Position numbers and translations under genes: made by a program. DNA of 14,523 nt, from assembly GCA_021798855.1 (NCBI GenBank), contig JAJZBP010000026.1, forward strand, positions 1 to 14,523, read 5' to 3'. A model generated the notes under the pieces. That model saw nothing but the letters and a program-made list of their open reading frames with translations, ran no database searches and was not told the DNA's origin. The DNA is from Bacillota bacterium (GTDB lineage Bacteria; Bacillota; Sulfobacillia; JAJZIM01; JAJZBP01). The number at the start of each line of letters is the position of its first letter. The stretch's first letter is position 1. Positions 1 through 6,428 of the stretch are shown here, piece after piece.

Positions 1-346
1 GGGCCGAAGCCAAAACGCCACAACCAACGTAGGGGACGCTGGCCAATTCCAGGATGCCCTGCACCGTTCCGTCCTCGCCGCCGGGACCATGCAGGACGGG
101 AAAAAACACCCCTCCCTCGGCCACGACCCGGTCCCAGGTCGTCCGCTCCCCCGGCGGCTCCACAGCGGCCTCCAGCGCCTCCGGCCCCCCGGTCAACCGG
201 CGCAATCCACCCTGCCGTTCAAGCAAGATCGGCACGACCCGGTAACCCATTTCCGCCAACTGCTGCCAAACATTGCGGGCCGACAAAAGGGACACCTCGT
301 GTTCCGCCGATTGCCCCCCGCACAAAACCACCACTTTGCGCTCCAC
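1..346 (-). CDS. ddl: D-alanine--D-alanine ligase, N-terminal part (runs off left edge)
   Basis: ATP-dependent cytoplasmic ligase that joins two D-alanines for the peptidoglycan precursor. Only about 115 N-terminal residues are in the window. Reading the - strand I see VVLCGGQSAEHEVSLLSARN just after the start, the typical Ddl/VanA-family N-terminal nucleotide-binding opening. Further on comes FFPVLHGPGGEDGTVQG followed by LELASVPYVGCGVLASA, the hallmark HGxxGEDGxxQG and PYxGxGVxxSA segments. The start is uncertain. I chose the GTG at 344-346, giving M-E-R-K-V-V-V-L, because Ddl proteins normally begin a few residues before the first strand. In-frame GTGs also lie at 359-361, 374-376, 389-391 and 404-406 inside a 15-bp tandem repeat, and an in-frame stop lies upstream at 440-442, which limits any extension. 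It is transcribed divergently from the ABC1 kinase. The family call is very secure; the start is not. Confidence 0.95.
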   Translation of the reverse strand, partial: MERKVVVLCGGQSAEHEVSLLSARNVWQQLAEMGYRVVPILLERQGGLRRLTGGPEALEAAVEPPGERTTWDRVVAEGGVFFPVLHGPGGEDGTVQGILELASVPYVGCGVLASA

Positions 347-411
347 CGTCCCCCGCTCCACCGTCCCCCGCTCCACCGTCCCCCGCTCCACCGTCCCCCG
401 CTCCACCGTCC
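341..411. repeat. 15-bp tandem repeat (4 full copies plus partial) at the 5' end of ddl
   Basis: Four exact head-to-tail copies of CTCCACCGTCCCCCG (+ strand) occupy 341-400, followed by an 11-base partial copy at 401-411. On the ddl strand each unit reads GTGGAGCGGGGGACG. In the ddl frame this encodes the pentapeptide V-E-R-G-T, so copy changes stay in frame. Every unit supplies a possible GTG start, preceded by GGAG (9 nt away) and a run of G (3 nt away), so each one can serve as a weak translation start. Confidence 0.93.
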
Positions 412-498
412 CACCGCCTTCAGACAAACATTCTTTCGTTCAGGTTATTCCATCTGCCGCTGTCCCATCCCTTCCCCCGCCGGGCTATACCCCACGGT

Positions 499-527
499 TT
501 GACAAGCGCGGCGCCTTGCCTTATCGT
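499..527 (+). promoter_or_regulatory. Sigma-A-type promoter for the ABC1 kinase gene
   Basis: TTGACA at 499-504 (perfect -35), a 17-base spacer and TATCGT at 522-527 (4 of 6 matches to -10). Predicted transcription start is near 534, about 34 nt before the chosen ATG at 568. No equally convincing promoter for the divergent ddl was seen in 347-567. Confidence 0.7.
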
Positions 528-567
528 GGAAACGGCGCGAGAACAGGAACCTCGAAAGGAACGAAGC

Positions 568-2205
568 ATGGGCAACTCCTCCCCCCTGTGGCGCACTTAC
601 CGGGTGCTGGCCCTCTTCGCCGGCATCCTCTGGGACTTCCAGGTGGAAAAATGGGCCATCGCCCTTTGCGGACGGGACAAAATCCTCGCCCGCCGCTCCG
701 CGCTCCTGCGCGCCCAGGCCGTTCGCTTCCGCCGCACCGCCGTGCAGATGGGCGGCATCCTGGTCAAACTCGGCCAGTTCCTCTCCAGCCGGGTGGACCT
801 CCTCCCCCCCGAATACACCGCGGAATTGGCCGCCCTTCAGGATGAAGTGCCCTCCGCTCCCCTGTCCGCCGTGCTCCGGGTCGTTGAATCCGAGTTGGGG
901 GCGCCTGTCGGCGCTGTCTTTCCCTTTTTCTCCCCCGAAGTCCTGGCTTCGGCTTCCCTCGGACAAGTCCACCTGGCCACCCTGCCCGGTGGGCAGCCGG
1001 TCGCCGTAAAGGTCCAGCGCCCCGGGATCGAGAGATACGTCGAAAGTGACCTGCGGGCCATCCGGGTGGTCCTGTTAGTTTTCGGCCGCCTCACCGGCTG
1101 GACCAATACCTTCGACCTGGACACGGTCTTTCGCGAATTCGCCCGCACGGTCAGGGAGGAACTCGATTACCTGGCCGAGGGCAAAAACGCCGAAAAATTC
1201 GCCGCCAACTTCGCCCACCGTTCCTGGATCAAGGTGCCCCGGATCCATTGGAGCCACACCACCCGGCGCGTCCTGACCATGGAAGCCATGCGTGGTTATA
1301 AGATCAAAGACCTGGAGGGGCTGGACCGGGCCGGCATATCCCGGCGGCTGGTCGCCTCCCGGATCGTCCGCTCCTACCTGGACCAACTCCTGCGTCATAG
1401 CTTCGTCCACCTGGACCCTCACCCCGGAAACATCCTGATCCAGGAGGACGGCGTTCTGGTCTTCTTGGACTTCGGCATGATGGCCGAGATCCCCCCGGAG
1501 TTGCGTTCCGGCATCCGCCACCTCTTCCAGGGCGTGGCCGAAAAGGACAGCTTTCAGGTGGTCTCCGCCTTGCAGGAGGTCGGTTTCCTGCGCCCCCAGG
1601 CCTCTTTGGGAGCCCTGCGCCGCCACCTCGCCTGGCTCCTGGAGCAGTTCTACGGCAAGACCCTGGCGGACATCCGGACGCTCGACTTCGCCGGAATCAA
1701 CGAGGCCGTTCTTCAAACCATCCATTCCCATCCCTTCCAGATCCCCGCCAAAATCACCTTCCTGGGGCGGGCCGTGGGGATCACCGTCGGCCTGTGCACC
1801 TCCCTGGATCCCGGCATGGACGTGATCAAGATCTTCCGCCCCTACGCCCTGCGTTTCATCGGCGGCGGCCGGGACGGCCTCCTGGGCGCCCTGCCCCGCC
1901 GGGCGGCCAAGATTGCCGGCGTCACCCTGGAACTGCCCGAACTGGCCGGGCGTTTCTTCCACGGCCTGGAGCGCGGCGATCTGGACATCCCCATCGACTT
2001 CACCGGCATCGAGGAGAGTCTTTGGCGCATCGAAGCCCTGCTCGCCCGCCTGGTCAGGCTGGCCCTCCTCACCCTGGCTCTGGCCGCCGCCGTCTTTGTG
2101 GCGGCTTTGCCCTTGACCTGGCCGACCCGGGCCGTTTGGCTGGTCGGCTTTCTCCTGCTCCTCTACGTCACGGCGGGGGGAGGGCGGCGCAAGCGCCGCA
2201 ATTGA
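568..2205 (+). CDS. ABC1/AarF/UbiB-family atypical protein kinase-like membrane protein
   Basis: A 545-aa protein of the UbiB/ABC1/ADCK family: atypical kinase-like ATPases linked to quinone or isoprenoid-lipid metabolism. Visible motifs in order are the family-specific KLGQ (K67-Q70) in QMGGILVKLGQFLSSR, the A-rich loop ASLGQV (about 128) followed by VAVKVQRPG with the ATP-binding lysine, an E-x-D-type segment EELDYLAEGKNAEKF, the catalytic loop H281-L-D283-P-H-P-G-N288, and the metal-binding D301-F-G. The C-terminus has two hydrophobic segments (about 490-540) and a basic tail RRKRRN, as in membrane-anchored UbiB proteins. The ATG at 568 has AAAGGA upstream. A longer reading from TTG at 499 is unlikely because that codon is part of the -35 box. 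The substrate is unknown. No quinone-synthesis gene is adjacent, so I do not assign ubiB. Confidence 0.92.
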   Translation: MGNSSPLWRTYRVLALFAGILWDFQVEKWAIALCGRDKILARRSALLRAQAVRFRRTAVQMGGILVKLGQFLSSRVDLLPPEYTAELAALQDEVPSAPLSAVLRVVESELGAPVGAVFPFFSPEVLASASLGQVHLATLPGGQPVAVKVQRPGIERYVESDLRAIRVVLLVFGRLTGWTNTFDLDTVFREFARTVREELDYLAEGKNAEKFAANFAHRSWIKVPRIHWSHTTRRVLTMEAMRGYKIKDLEGLDRAGISRRLVASRIVRSYLDQLLRHSFVHLDPHPGNILIQEDGVLVFLDFGMMAEIPPELRSGIRHLFQGVAEKDSFQVVSALQEVGFLRPQASLGALRRHLAWLLEQFYGKTLADIRTLDFAGINEAVLQTIHSHPFQIPAKITFLGRAVGITVGLCTSLDPGMDVIKIFRPYALRFIGGGRDGLLGALPRRAAKIAGVTLELPELAGRFFHGLERGDLDIPIDFTGIEESLWRIEALLARLVRLALLTLALAAAVFVAALPLTWPTRAVWLVGFLLLLYVTAGGGRRKRRN

Positions 2206-2230
2206 CCCGGAAGGCCGGTAGGAGTAAAAT
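2202..2230 (+). promoter_or_regulatory. Promoter of the 76-aa orphan gene, overlapping the ABC1 kinase stop codon
   Basis: TTGACC at 2202-2207 (5 of 6), a 17-base spacer and TAAAAT at 2225-2230 (5 of 6). The -35 box overlaps the TGA stop of the upstream gene. Predicted start is near 2237, about 30 nt before the TTG start codon. Confidence 0.65.
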
Positions 2231-2266
2231 CAAGGACGTGAGCAGTCGACGAAGGAGGTTGAAACT

Positions 2267-2497
2267 TTGGAGAAGAAATTCGGTGGCTGGGAGTTCTCCG
2301 TCAAAGAGACGGACGACGGGATCACCGTCCAATTCAAGGGAGACAAATCCCAGATGCAGGCGCGCCGGGAAGCCGTGGCGGCCTTCCGCCAATTCCGGCA
2401 AAAGGCCAAAGCGGCCGGCATGTTTCCCGGTTCCCTGTTCCGAGCCGCGGTGCTTGGCCTCCTGACCTCCGAGGACGAGGACAAGGAAGAAAACTGA
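2267..2497 (+). CDS. Small acidic/basic orphan protein, 76 aa, function unknown
   Basis: I do not recognise a family. The start is TTG at 2267, fixed by a perfect AGGAGG at 2253-2258 with 8-nt spacing. The protein opens with a short beta-like stretch (KKFGGWEFSVKETDDGITVQF). A basic, alanine-rich helix-like region follows (RREAVAAFRQFRQKAKAAG, about 33-51), then a short hydrophobic stretch (LFRAAVLGLLT) and a strongly acidic tail EDEDKEEN. There is no signal peptide and no clear full-length membrane span. It has its own promoter and an intrinsic terminator 12 nt after the stop, so it looks like a well-expressed single-gene unit rather than part of the kinase operon. Codon use resembles its neighbours. 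It is real as a gene; its role is open. Confidence 0.82.
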   Translation: MEKKFGGWEFSVKETDDGITVQFKGDKSQMQARREAVAAFRQFRQKAKAAGMFPGSLFRAAVLGLLTSEDEDKEEN

Positions 2498-2508
2498 ACC
2501 TCCCCCCT

Positions 2509-2536
2509 GGGCCTCGCCAAGGAGGCTCTTTTTTTT
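2509..2536 (+). terminator. Rho-independent terminator after the 76-aa gene
   Basis: Stem GGGCCTC (2509-2515) with GAGGCTC (2522-2528), 7 pairs with one G-U, loop GCCAAG, then eight T at 2529-2536. It separates the orphan gene from the pilus promoter. Confidence 0.88.
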
Positions 2537-2588
2537 GCCCTCCCGCACCGCCGGCGGCACCCCCGATCCTGCACTGATCAATCGACTC

Positions 2589-2617
2589 TTGACAATCGGC
2601 GGTAATTGAATTATGTT
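2589..2617 (+). promoter_or_regulatory. Promoter of the riboswitch-controlled Tad pilus operon
   Basis: TTGACA at 2589-2594 (perfect), a 17-base spacer and TATGTT at 2612-2617 (4 of 6). The surroundings are AT-rich, unlike the rest of the window. Predicted start is near 2624, giving a leader of about 340 nt before the first gene at 2967. Confidence 0.8.
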
Positions 2618-2643
2618 TGAATAGGGAAAATGGCATAGTGATT

Positions 2644-2677
2644 CCTCCACCAAAACGGTTTGTCGTTCCGGTGGAGG
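2644..2677 (+). other. Stable 5' leader hairpin upstream of the riboswitch
   Basis: CCTCCACC (2644-2651) pairs perfectly with GGTGGAGG (2670-2677), with a nested AACG/CGTT stem inside the loop. It lies about 20 nt after the predicted transcription start and just before the aptamer. It has no T-run, so it is not a terminator. It may protect the 5' end or assist aptamer folding (inference). Confidence 0.7.
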
Positions 2678-2681
2678 GATG

Positions 2682-2772
2682 CCGCAGATTCAAAGCAACC
2701 CCGCCGAAAGGCGGAGGACGCAAAGCTAAAGGGGCTAAACGCGCCTGCGCATGCCAGCCAGTTGCCGAGCGG
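2682..2772 (+). ncRNA. Cyclic di-GMP-I (GEMM-I) riboswitch aptamer
   Basis: The aptamer senses the second messenger c-di-GMP. Closing stem P1 is CCGC (2682-2685) with GCGG (2769-2772). Then comes the GCAA segment (2695-2698), P2 CCGCC-GAAA-GGCGG (2701-2714) with a GAAA tetraloop, the hallmark GGACGCAAAGC (2716-2726), a short AGC/GCT stem closing on CTAAA (2734-2738), a P3 arm CTGC/GCCAG around a GCAT loop, and the 3' core GTTGCCG (2761-2767). By hand alignment to the Vibrio Vc2 aptamer, the three ligand-contacting positions appear conserved: G20 as G2695, A47 as A2723 and C92 as C2765. Keeping G20 argues for c-di-GMP rather than the G20A cGAMP-selective subtype. It sits between a strong promoter and an intrinsic terminator at the head of a Tad pilus locus. 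Confidence 0.9.
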
Positions 2773-2796
2773 GGATGCGCCTGGAGGCCGCGTCCC
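2772..2796 (+). promoter_or_regulatory. Candidate antiterminator hairpin of the riboswitch expression platform
   Basis: GGGATGCG (2772-2779) can form 8 consecutive pairs, one of them G-U, with CGCGTCCC (2789-2796), around a 9-nt loop. This would consume nearly the whole 5' arm of the following terminator, so the two structures are mutually exclusive. ATGCGC (2775-2780) can also pair with GCGCAT (2747-2752) in P3, which gives a possible link to aptamer folding. Confidence 0.55.
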
Positions 2797-2819
2797 GCGA
2801 GGGAGGCGGTTTTTGTTTT
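2788..2819 (+). terminator. Intrinsic terminator of the c-di-GMP riboswitch
   Basis: CCGC-G-TCCC (2788-2796) pairs with GGGA-G-GCGG (2801-2809): 8 pairs with one central G-G mismatch and a GCGA tetraloop, followed by TTTTTGTTTT (2810-2819). Its place between aptamer and first gene is the classic transcription-attenuation arrangement. Confidence 0.88.
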
Positions 2820-2966
2820 GCCCCGGCCCGGTTGGAAACTCCGGCGGATGCTTCCGCTTGGAGGAATAACCGGCGTTGGCGTCGAAAAATAAACGCGAAA
2901 AAGGCCAAATATGGGGCGTTTGCCGCGTTTGGCAAACAGGATCGGCGACAAAAAGGATCTGATGTC

Positions 2967-4424
2967 GTGCGGGCGAAAAATTGGCTGTCGGCAACGTCCA
3001 CCTGGTGGCAAAAGGGCGGGGATCTTCCCAAAGTGGTCCTGTTGCTGGCCGCCGCTCTTGGCGTTCGCTTCGTTCTCGCCTCCCCCTTCTGGGGGGATCC
3101 AATGTACGACACTGTTTTGGGAAACTGGATCCTGGCGCATGGGCACGTCCCCCTGCGCGACCACTGGTCGTGGACGTTCCCCGGCGCCAGGTGGATCGAC
3201 CAGGAATGGGGGTGGCAGGCCATCCTGGGCGCCGCCTCCGCCTTGGGAGCCTACCCATTCTACGCCGCCGGCGCGGTCTTCGTCGCCCTCTTGCCGTTCC
3301 TCATCTACCTGCTCGCCCGGGAACTCGGCTCGGCCGGAGGGCCGTCGGCCCTCCTGTCATTCCTGGCCACCGTCCTGATGTCCCCGTTCCTCAATTTGCG
3401 GCCCCAGGTTTTCAGTTACGATGCCCTGACCGTTTTATTGTGGCTGGTCGCCAGGGAACGCAACGGCAAGGGTGGCCTTTATTGGGTTTTGCCCCTCACC
3501 CTCCTTTGGGCCCAGGTGCACGGTTCCTTCGTCCTCGCCCCCCTTTTCCTCGCTTTGGCGCTGGTTCTGATCCGGCCATGGAAACTCGGACTGGTGGAAA
3601 ACCGCGGTTTCCCCGCCGTCCGCCGCTTGGCGGTGGCCTTGGGCGGCGCGTCCCTCGCGCCCCTCGTCAACCCCAACGGTTTCGGACTTTGGAGCGACGT
3701 TTTGTCCATGTCCGGATCTTCCACGGTGCACCGCTACATTTCCGAATGGGGGCCGCCTTCCCTGGGCAACCCGGCCGGGGAACTCTGGTGGTTCATCCCC
3801 GTCTTGGGCGTTGTCGGAGTGTTGCTTGTCGCCCCCCAACCCCGGATCGACGCCTACGGTCTGGTCCTGGCGGCCGGTTGTGTCTGGGAAGCGTTCGCCA
3901 GCGAGCGGATGTTGCCCTACGCCCTGATCACCGTTTTCGGCTTCCTCCTCGGCTCCCTGGCGTGGGGCGAAACGAAAAGGTTTACCCTCTCCTGGCTGAA
4001 CGCCCTGCTGGCCCTCGGCCTGATCCTGGCCGTTTACCTCCTTGGACCATACCCCTCTCCCACCTTGGCCGGCAGCGTCAGGACCGGCGGCCGGTACGGG
4101 ATGCCCAAACAGGCCATCGGCTGCGTGCTCGCCCGTCACCTGCGCCGGGTGGCTTTCCCCTACGACCTCGCGGCCTACGCAATGTGGGCGGGCATCCCCA
4201 CCATGATCGACACCCGAGCCGACTTCTTCCTGCGGGAAGGACTTTTCCTCCCCTTTTCCCAGGTGGAGGAGGGAAAAAAGGCTCCGGTCCCCTTCTTCCG
4301 CCGCTGGCGCGTGGGTGCCGTGGTTTGGCGGCAAAACACCACCGTTGCCCGGGAGTTGGAGGCGGCGGGTTGGCGGCCCGCCTGCCGGCCCGCCGGGGGC
4401 ATGGTCGTCTTGACTCCCTCATAA
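2967..4424 (+). CDS. Multi-pass membrane protein, GT-C-fold glycosyltransferase-like, first gene of the pilus operon
   Basis: A 485-aa integral membrane protein with about 8-10 hydrophobic segments and a C-terminal soluble part. The segment MYDTVLGNWILAHGHVPLRD (about 47-66), then SWTFPGARWIDQEWGWQAIL, resembles the first large outer loop of uncharacterised GT-C (PMT/RgtA-D-like) proteins, which move sugars from polyprenyl-phosphate donors outside the membrane. ERMLPYALITVFGFLLG and the C-terminal GIPTMIDTRADFF also fit that group. An open reading frame extends upstream to 2751 but would run through the riboswitch and terminator. I therefore chose GTG at 2967, which has AAAGGA 9 nt upstream. 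It is followed after 43 nt by the flp pilin gene, suggesting a role in decorating the pilus or another envelope polymer. Exact donor and acceptor are unknown; a lipid- or polymer-handling role is possible. Confidence 0.75.
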   Translation: MRAKNWLSATSTWWQKGGDLPKVVLLLAAALGVRFVLASPFWGDPMYDTVLGNWILAHGHVPLRDHWSWTFPGARWIDQEWGWQAILGAASALGAYPFYAAGAVFVALLPFLIYLLARELGSAGGPSALLSFLATVLMSPFLNLRPQVFSYDALTVLLWLVARERNGKGGLYWVLPLTLLWAQVHGSFVLAPLFLALALVLIRPWKLGLVENRGFPAVRRLAVALGGASLAPLVNPNGFGLWSDVLSMSGSSTVHRYISEWGPPSLGNPAGELWWFIPVLGVVGVLLVAPQPRIDAYGLVLAAGCVWEAFASERMLPYALITVFGFLLGSLAWGETKRFTLSWLNALLALGLILAVYLLGPYPSPTLAGSVRTGGRYGMPKQAIGCVLARHLRRVAFPYDLAAYAMWAGIPTMIDTRADFFLREGLFLPFSQVEEGKKAPVPFFRRWRVGAVVWRQNTTVARELEAAGWRPACRPAGGMVVLTPS

Positions 4425-4467
4425 ACAACGTTGGTCTCCCAATCCCCGGGAAGGAGGTGAACGAAAA

Positions 4468-4647
4468 ATGACCTTCATACGCAAGCATTTGGACCGGACC
4501 CGTGGCGTCCTCGGTTCCGAGGACGGTCAGGGCATGGTGGAGTACGGCCTGATCATCGCCCTGATCGTCATCGTCGTGATGGTGGCTCTCACGCCGCTGG
4601 GCAAGGACAACGCCAATATTTTTACCGGCGTTTCCAACTCCATATAG
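4468..4647 (+). CDS. flp: Flp-family (type IVb) pilin
   Basis: A 59-aa structural pilin, a small ORF easily missed by length filters. It reads M-T-F-I-R-K then a short basic leader, and the class signature DGQGMVEYGLIIALIVIVVM. A prepilin peptidase is expected to cut after G20, leaving Q21 at +1 and E25-Y26 at +5/+6, the Flp-type G-xxxx-EY pattern. The mature protein would be 39 aa: a hydrophobic helix ending in LTPLGKDNANIFTGVSNSI. A perfect AAGGAGGTGA at 4451-4460, 7 nt before the ATG, is the strongest SD in the window and fits the most abundant product of the operon. It lies directly after the GT-C gene and before two TadE/G-type genes. Confidence 0.95.
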   Translation: MTFIRKHLDRTRGVLGSEDGQGMVEYGLIIALIVIVVMVALTPLGKDNANIFTGVSNSI

Positions 4648-4663
4648 GGAAAGACCGCCGGGG

Positions 4664-4713
4664 GGTTGAGTCCGGGGGAAGGGATCCCAAGCTCCCCTCC
4701 CCCGATCTCAACC
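4664..4713 (+). other. Large stable hairpin between flp and tadE
   Basis: GGTTGAG (4664-4670) pairs with CTCAACC (4707-4713). Inside it CGGGGG (4673-4678) pairs with CCCCCG (4699-4704), and GGGA (4681-4684) can pair with TCCC (4693-4696). There is no T-run, so it is not a standard terminator. Placed right after the pilin stop codon, it probably stabilises the flp message or lowers downstream read-through, keeping pilin in excess over assembly proteins (inference). Confidence 0.75.
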
Positions 4714-4733
4714 GGCGAAACCGAGGGAAAAAG

Positions 4734-5177
4734 ATGCGAAATGGACAAAACGGTCAGGCAATGGTTGAATTTGCGCTGATTTTGCCGGTTTTCTTACTGA
4801 TCATAACGGTGGCTTTTTCGCTTGGGTTTGCCTTTGCCGCCAAACAGGTGGCGGCCAACGCAGCCGGCTTGTCCGCCATGTACTGGAGCGAAAACCCCGC
4901 CGCCACCACGTCCGACATCGACTCGGAATGCGAAAACGCGGCCAAGTCCATGCTCAGCCTCAATGCCGGCGAAATAACCCTGTCCGTCCAGGACGCAAAC
5001 GGCAACCCCGTTCCCCAGCCGTGGCCGTCCCCCCTCCCGGCCAACGACTACGTCACGGTCGCCGTCACCGTCCCGGCCGCGGACGTGCCGGGGATGGACG
5101 CCCTGAGCGGTGCCATGAGCTATTTTGGCCTGAACCTGAGCGGCATCTCGGTGTCCGAAACCTTTTTGGTCCAATGA
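4734..5177 (+). CDS. tadE: TadE-like minor pseudopilin
   Basis: A 147-aa protein with a pilin-like N-terminus, NGQNGQAMVEFALILPVFLL, then a hydrophobic helix to about residue 36 and a polar exported domain. G7-Q-A-M-V-E12 keeps the prepilin-type rule (cleavage after G7, E at +5), so it is expected to be processed by the same peptidase as Flp and to act as a minor pilus component. The exported domain has one evident cysteine (in the SECEN segment) and a TVAVTVPAADVPG-type beta-rich stretch. ATG at 4734 has GAGGG upstream. It lies after the flp hairpin. The gene downstream can start inside its stop codon (ATGA at 5174) or at the better-supported ATG at 5195. Confidence 0.9.
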   Translation: MRNGQNGQAMVEFALILPVFLLIITVAFSLGFAFAAKQVAANAAGLSAMYWSENPAATTSDIDSECENAAKSMLSLNAGEITLSVQDANGNPVPQPWPSPLPANDYVTVAVTVPAADVPGMDALSGAMSYFGLNLSGISVSETFLVQ

Positions 5178-5194
5178 AAAGGTGGGAAGGAACA

Positions 5195-6388
5195 ATGGGC
5201 AAGATTCGGTCACCGGAAGCGGGACAGATCGTCCCCCTGGCCGCCACCCTGGCCTTCGCTTTCGTCATCCTCCTCTTCGGCGGCGTCGCCGTCGGAGAAA
5301 CCGTGGCCGCCAAGAGCCAAGCCCAAGCCGCCGCCAACGCCGGCGCCCTGGCCGGCGACACGGTCCTCCTGCAGGGGGGGGCTTGGAACCAAGCTCAGCA
5401 GGCGGCCTACGCCGCCGCTGAGAAAAACGGCTACCTCCAAAATGCGATCACGGCGAGCGAGGTGCAGACCCAGGGCGGGGCCAGCGCCGTCCAGGTCACC
5501 GTGAGCGGTTCGGTCAGCTTCGTCCTGACCATGCCCGTCTCGGCCACCGCGGAAGCCGCCGGCCGCAGCACCCAACCCGACCCCTATGCCCTGCTGACGT
5601 TGGGGCAAAGCTCCTGTTCGGCCTTGAGCAACGGAACGGGCGACCTGACCGTCAACGGCGGAATGTTCTCCGACGGCGGGATCACCATGAACGGCCCCGG
5701 CGCCATCAAAGCCGACAGCATCGGGATCGCCGGGCAATCCCAACAGGACAACGCCTGTACTTATAACGGTCCCGAGCCCGAACCGTCGCCCACGACCGGT
5801 TTACCCACCCAACCGGACCCGCTGGCCGCCTGGGCCACCGCCCCCAGCCAGCCGGCCGCCGGGCACGAAACAACCGTCAGGGGCACGGACACCTATTACC
5901 CTGGTTACTACCCCAATGGCATTCGGGAGAATGGGAGCAACAAGGTCGTTTTCGAACCCGGTTTGTATTACCTCGACGGATGGGGACTGACCCTCAACGG
6001 TTCCATGAAGGTCAGCGGCAGCGGAGTGATGTTTTACTTGCCGCCGAACGGTATCGGCAGTTTAACCGTCAACGGTGACGTCTACGCAAATTTCAGCGCC
6101 CCCACCACCCCCCTTTATACAGGCGCACCGGCCGGCGTCGTGGTCTGGAACGCCGGATCGTCCTACGATATCATCAACGGAGGAAACGCTGTTCAGTTCA
6201 ACGGCACCTACTATGCCCCAAATGTCAACCTGACCGCCAACGGCTCTTCCATCGCCAAGACGCTGCACGGGCAGGTTCTGGTGCAATCATTCCTTACCAA
6301 CGGCAACAACGACCTGACCATCGGCAGTTCGGACTCCGCCTGGCAGGCCACCGTCTCCGTGCCGCGGCTGGTGACTCCCGGTGGCTAG
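5195..6388 (+). CDS. TadG-like pilus-assembly protein with a large C-terminal beta-rich repeat domain
   Basis: A 397-aa protein. The N-terminus SPEAGQIVPLAATLAFAFVI then GETVAAKSQAQAAANAGALA is the conserved TadE/G-like anchor helix. TadG-type proteins sit in the membrane and are thought to anchor or modulate the pilus. From about residue 150 to the end, recurring L-T-x-N-G units (DLTVNGG, GITMNGP, GLTLNGS, SLTVNGD, NLTANGS, then DLTIGSS) with FEPGLYYLDG and FNGTYYAP suggest a secreted beta-solenoid-like domain, typical of TadG-like proteins in Gram-positives. A proline-rich linker (EPEPSPTTGLPTQPDP) lies near 195. ATG 5195 is preferred, with GGGAAGGAA upstream. ATG 5174, overlapping the tadE stop, is an alternative but lacks a clear SD. 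Confidence 0.85.
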   Translation: MGKIRSPEAGQIVPLAATLAFAFVILLFGGVAVGETVAAKSQAQAAANAGALAGDTVLLQGGAWNQAQQAAYAAAEKNGYLQNAITASEVQTQGGASAVQVTVSGSVSFVLTMPVSATAEAAGRSTQPDPYALLTLGQSSCSALSNGTGDLTVNGGMFSDGGITMNGPGAIKADSIGIAGQSQQDNACTYNGPEPEPSPTTGLPTQPDPLAAWATAPSQPAAGHETTVRGTDTYYPGYYPNGIRENGSNKVVFEPGLYYLDGWGLTLNGSMKVSGSGVMFYLPPNGIGSLTVNGDVYANFSAPTTPLYTGAPAGVVVWNAGSSYDIINGGNAVQFNGTYYAPNVNLTANGSSIAKTLHGQVLVQSFLTNGNNDLTIGSSDSAWQATVSVPRLVTPGG

Positions 6389-6428
6389 CGAAGCCTATTC
6401 CGAGGAGCGGCTGCGGGAGGAACAAGGC

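Noticed and set aside
412..498. Promoter for ddl on the - strand
   Set aside because: TATAGC-like and GAATAA-like -10 candidates were seen, but none has a fitting -35 at 16-18 nt, so no call was made.
499..567. Longer N-terminus of the ABC1 kinase from TTG 499
   Set aside because: This TTG is the first part of a perfect TTGACA -35 box paired with a -10 at 522-527. The ATG at 568 has a proper SD and lies downstream of the predicted transcription start.
2682..2772. Aptamer as the G20A (3',3'-cGAMP-selective) GEMM-Ib subtype, because of the AAAGCAA sequence
   Set aside because: Counting along the Vc2 aptamer places G20 at the base just before CAA, which is G2695 here, so G20 is retained. This is a hand alignment and could be off by one.
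2751..2966. Upstream extension of the GT-C-like protein from ATG 2751
   Set aside because: It would start inside the riboswitch P3 and translate through the terminator. The added residues are basic and low in family resemblance, and GTG 2967 has an SD.
4664..4713. flp-tadE hairpin as a rho-independent terminator
   Set aside because: No T-run follows the stem on either strand, and the downstream genes clearly belong to the same pathway.
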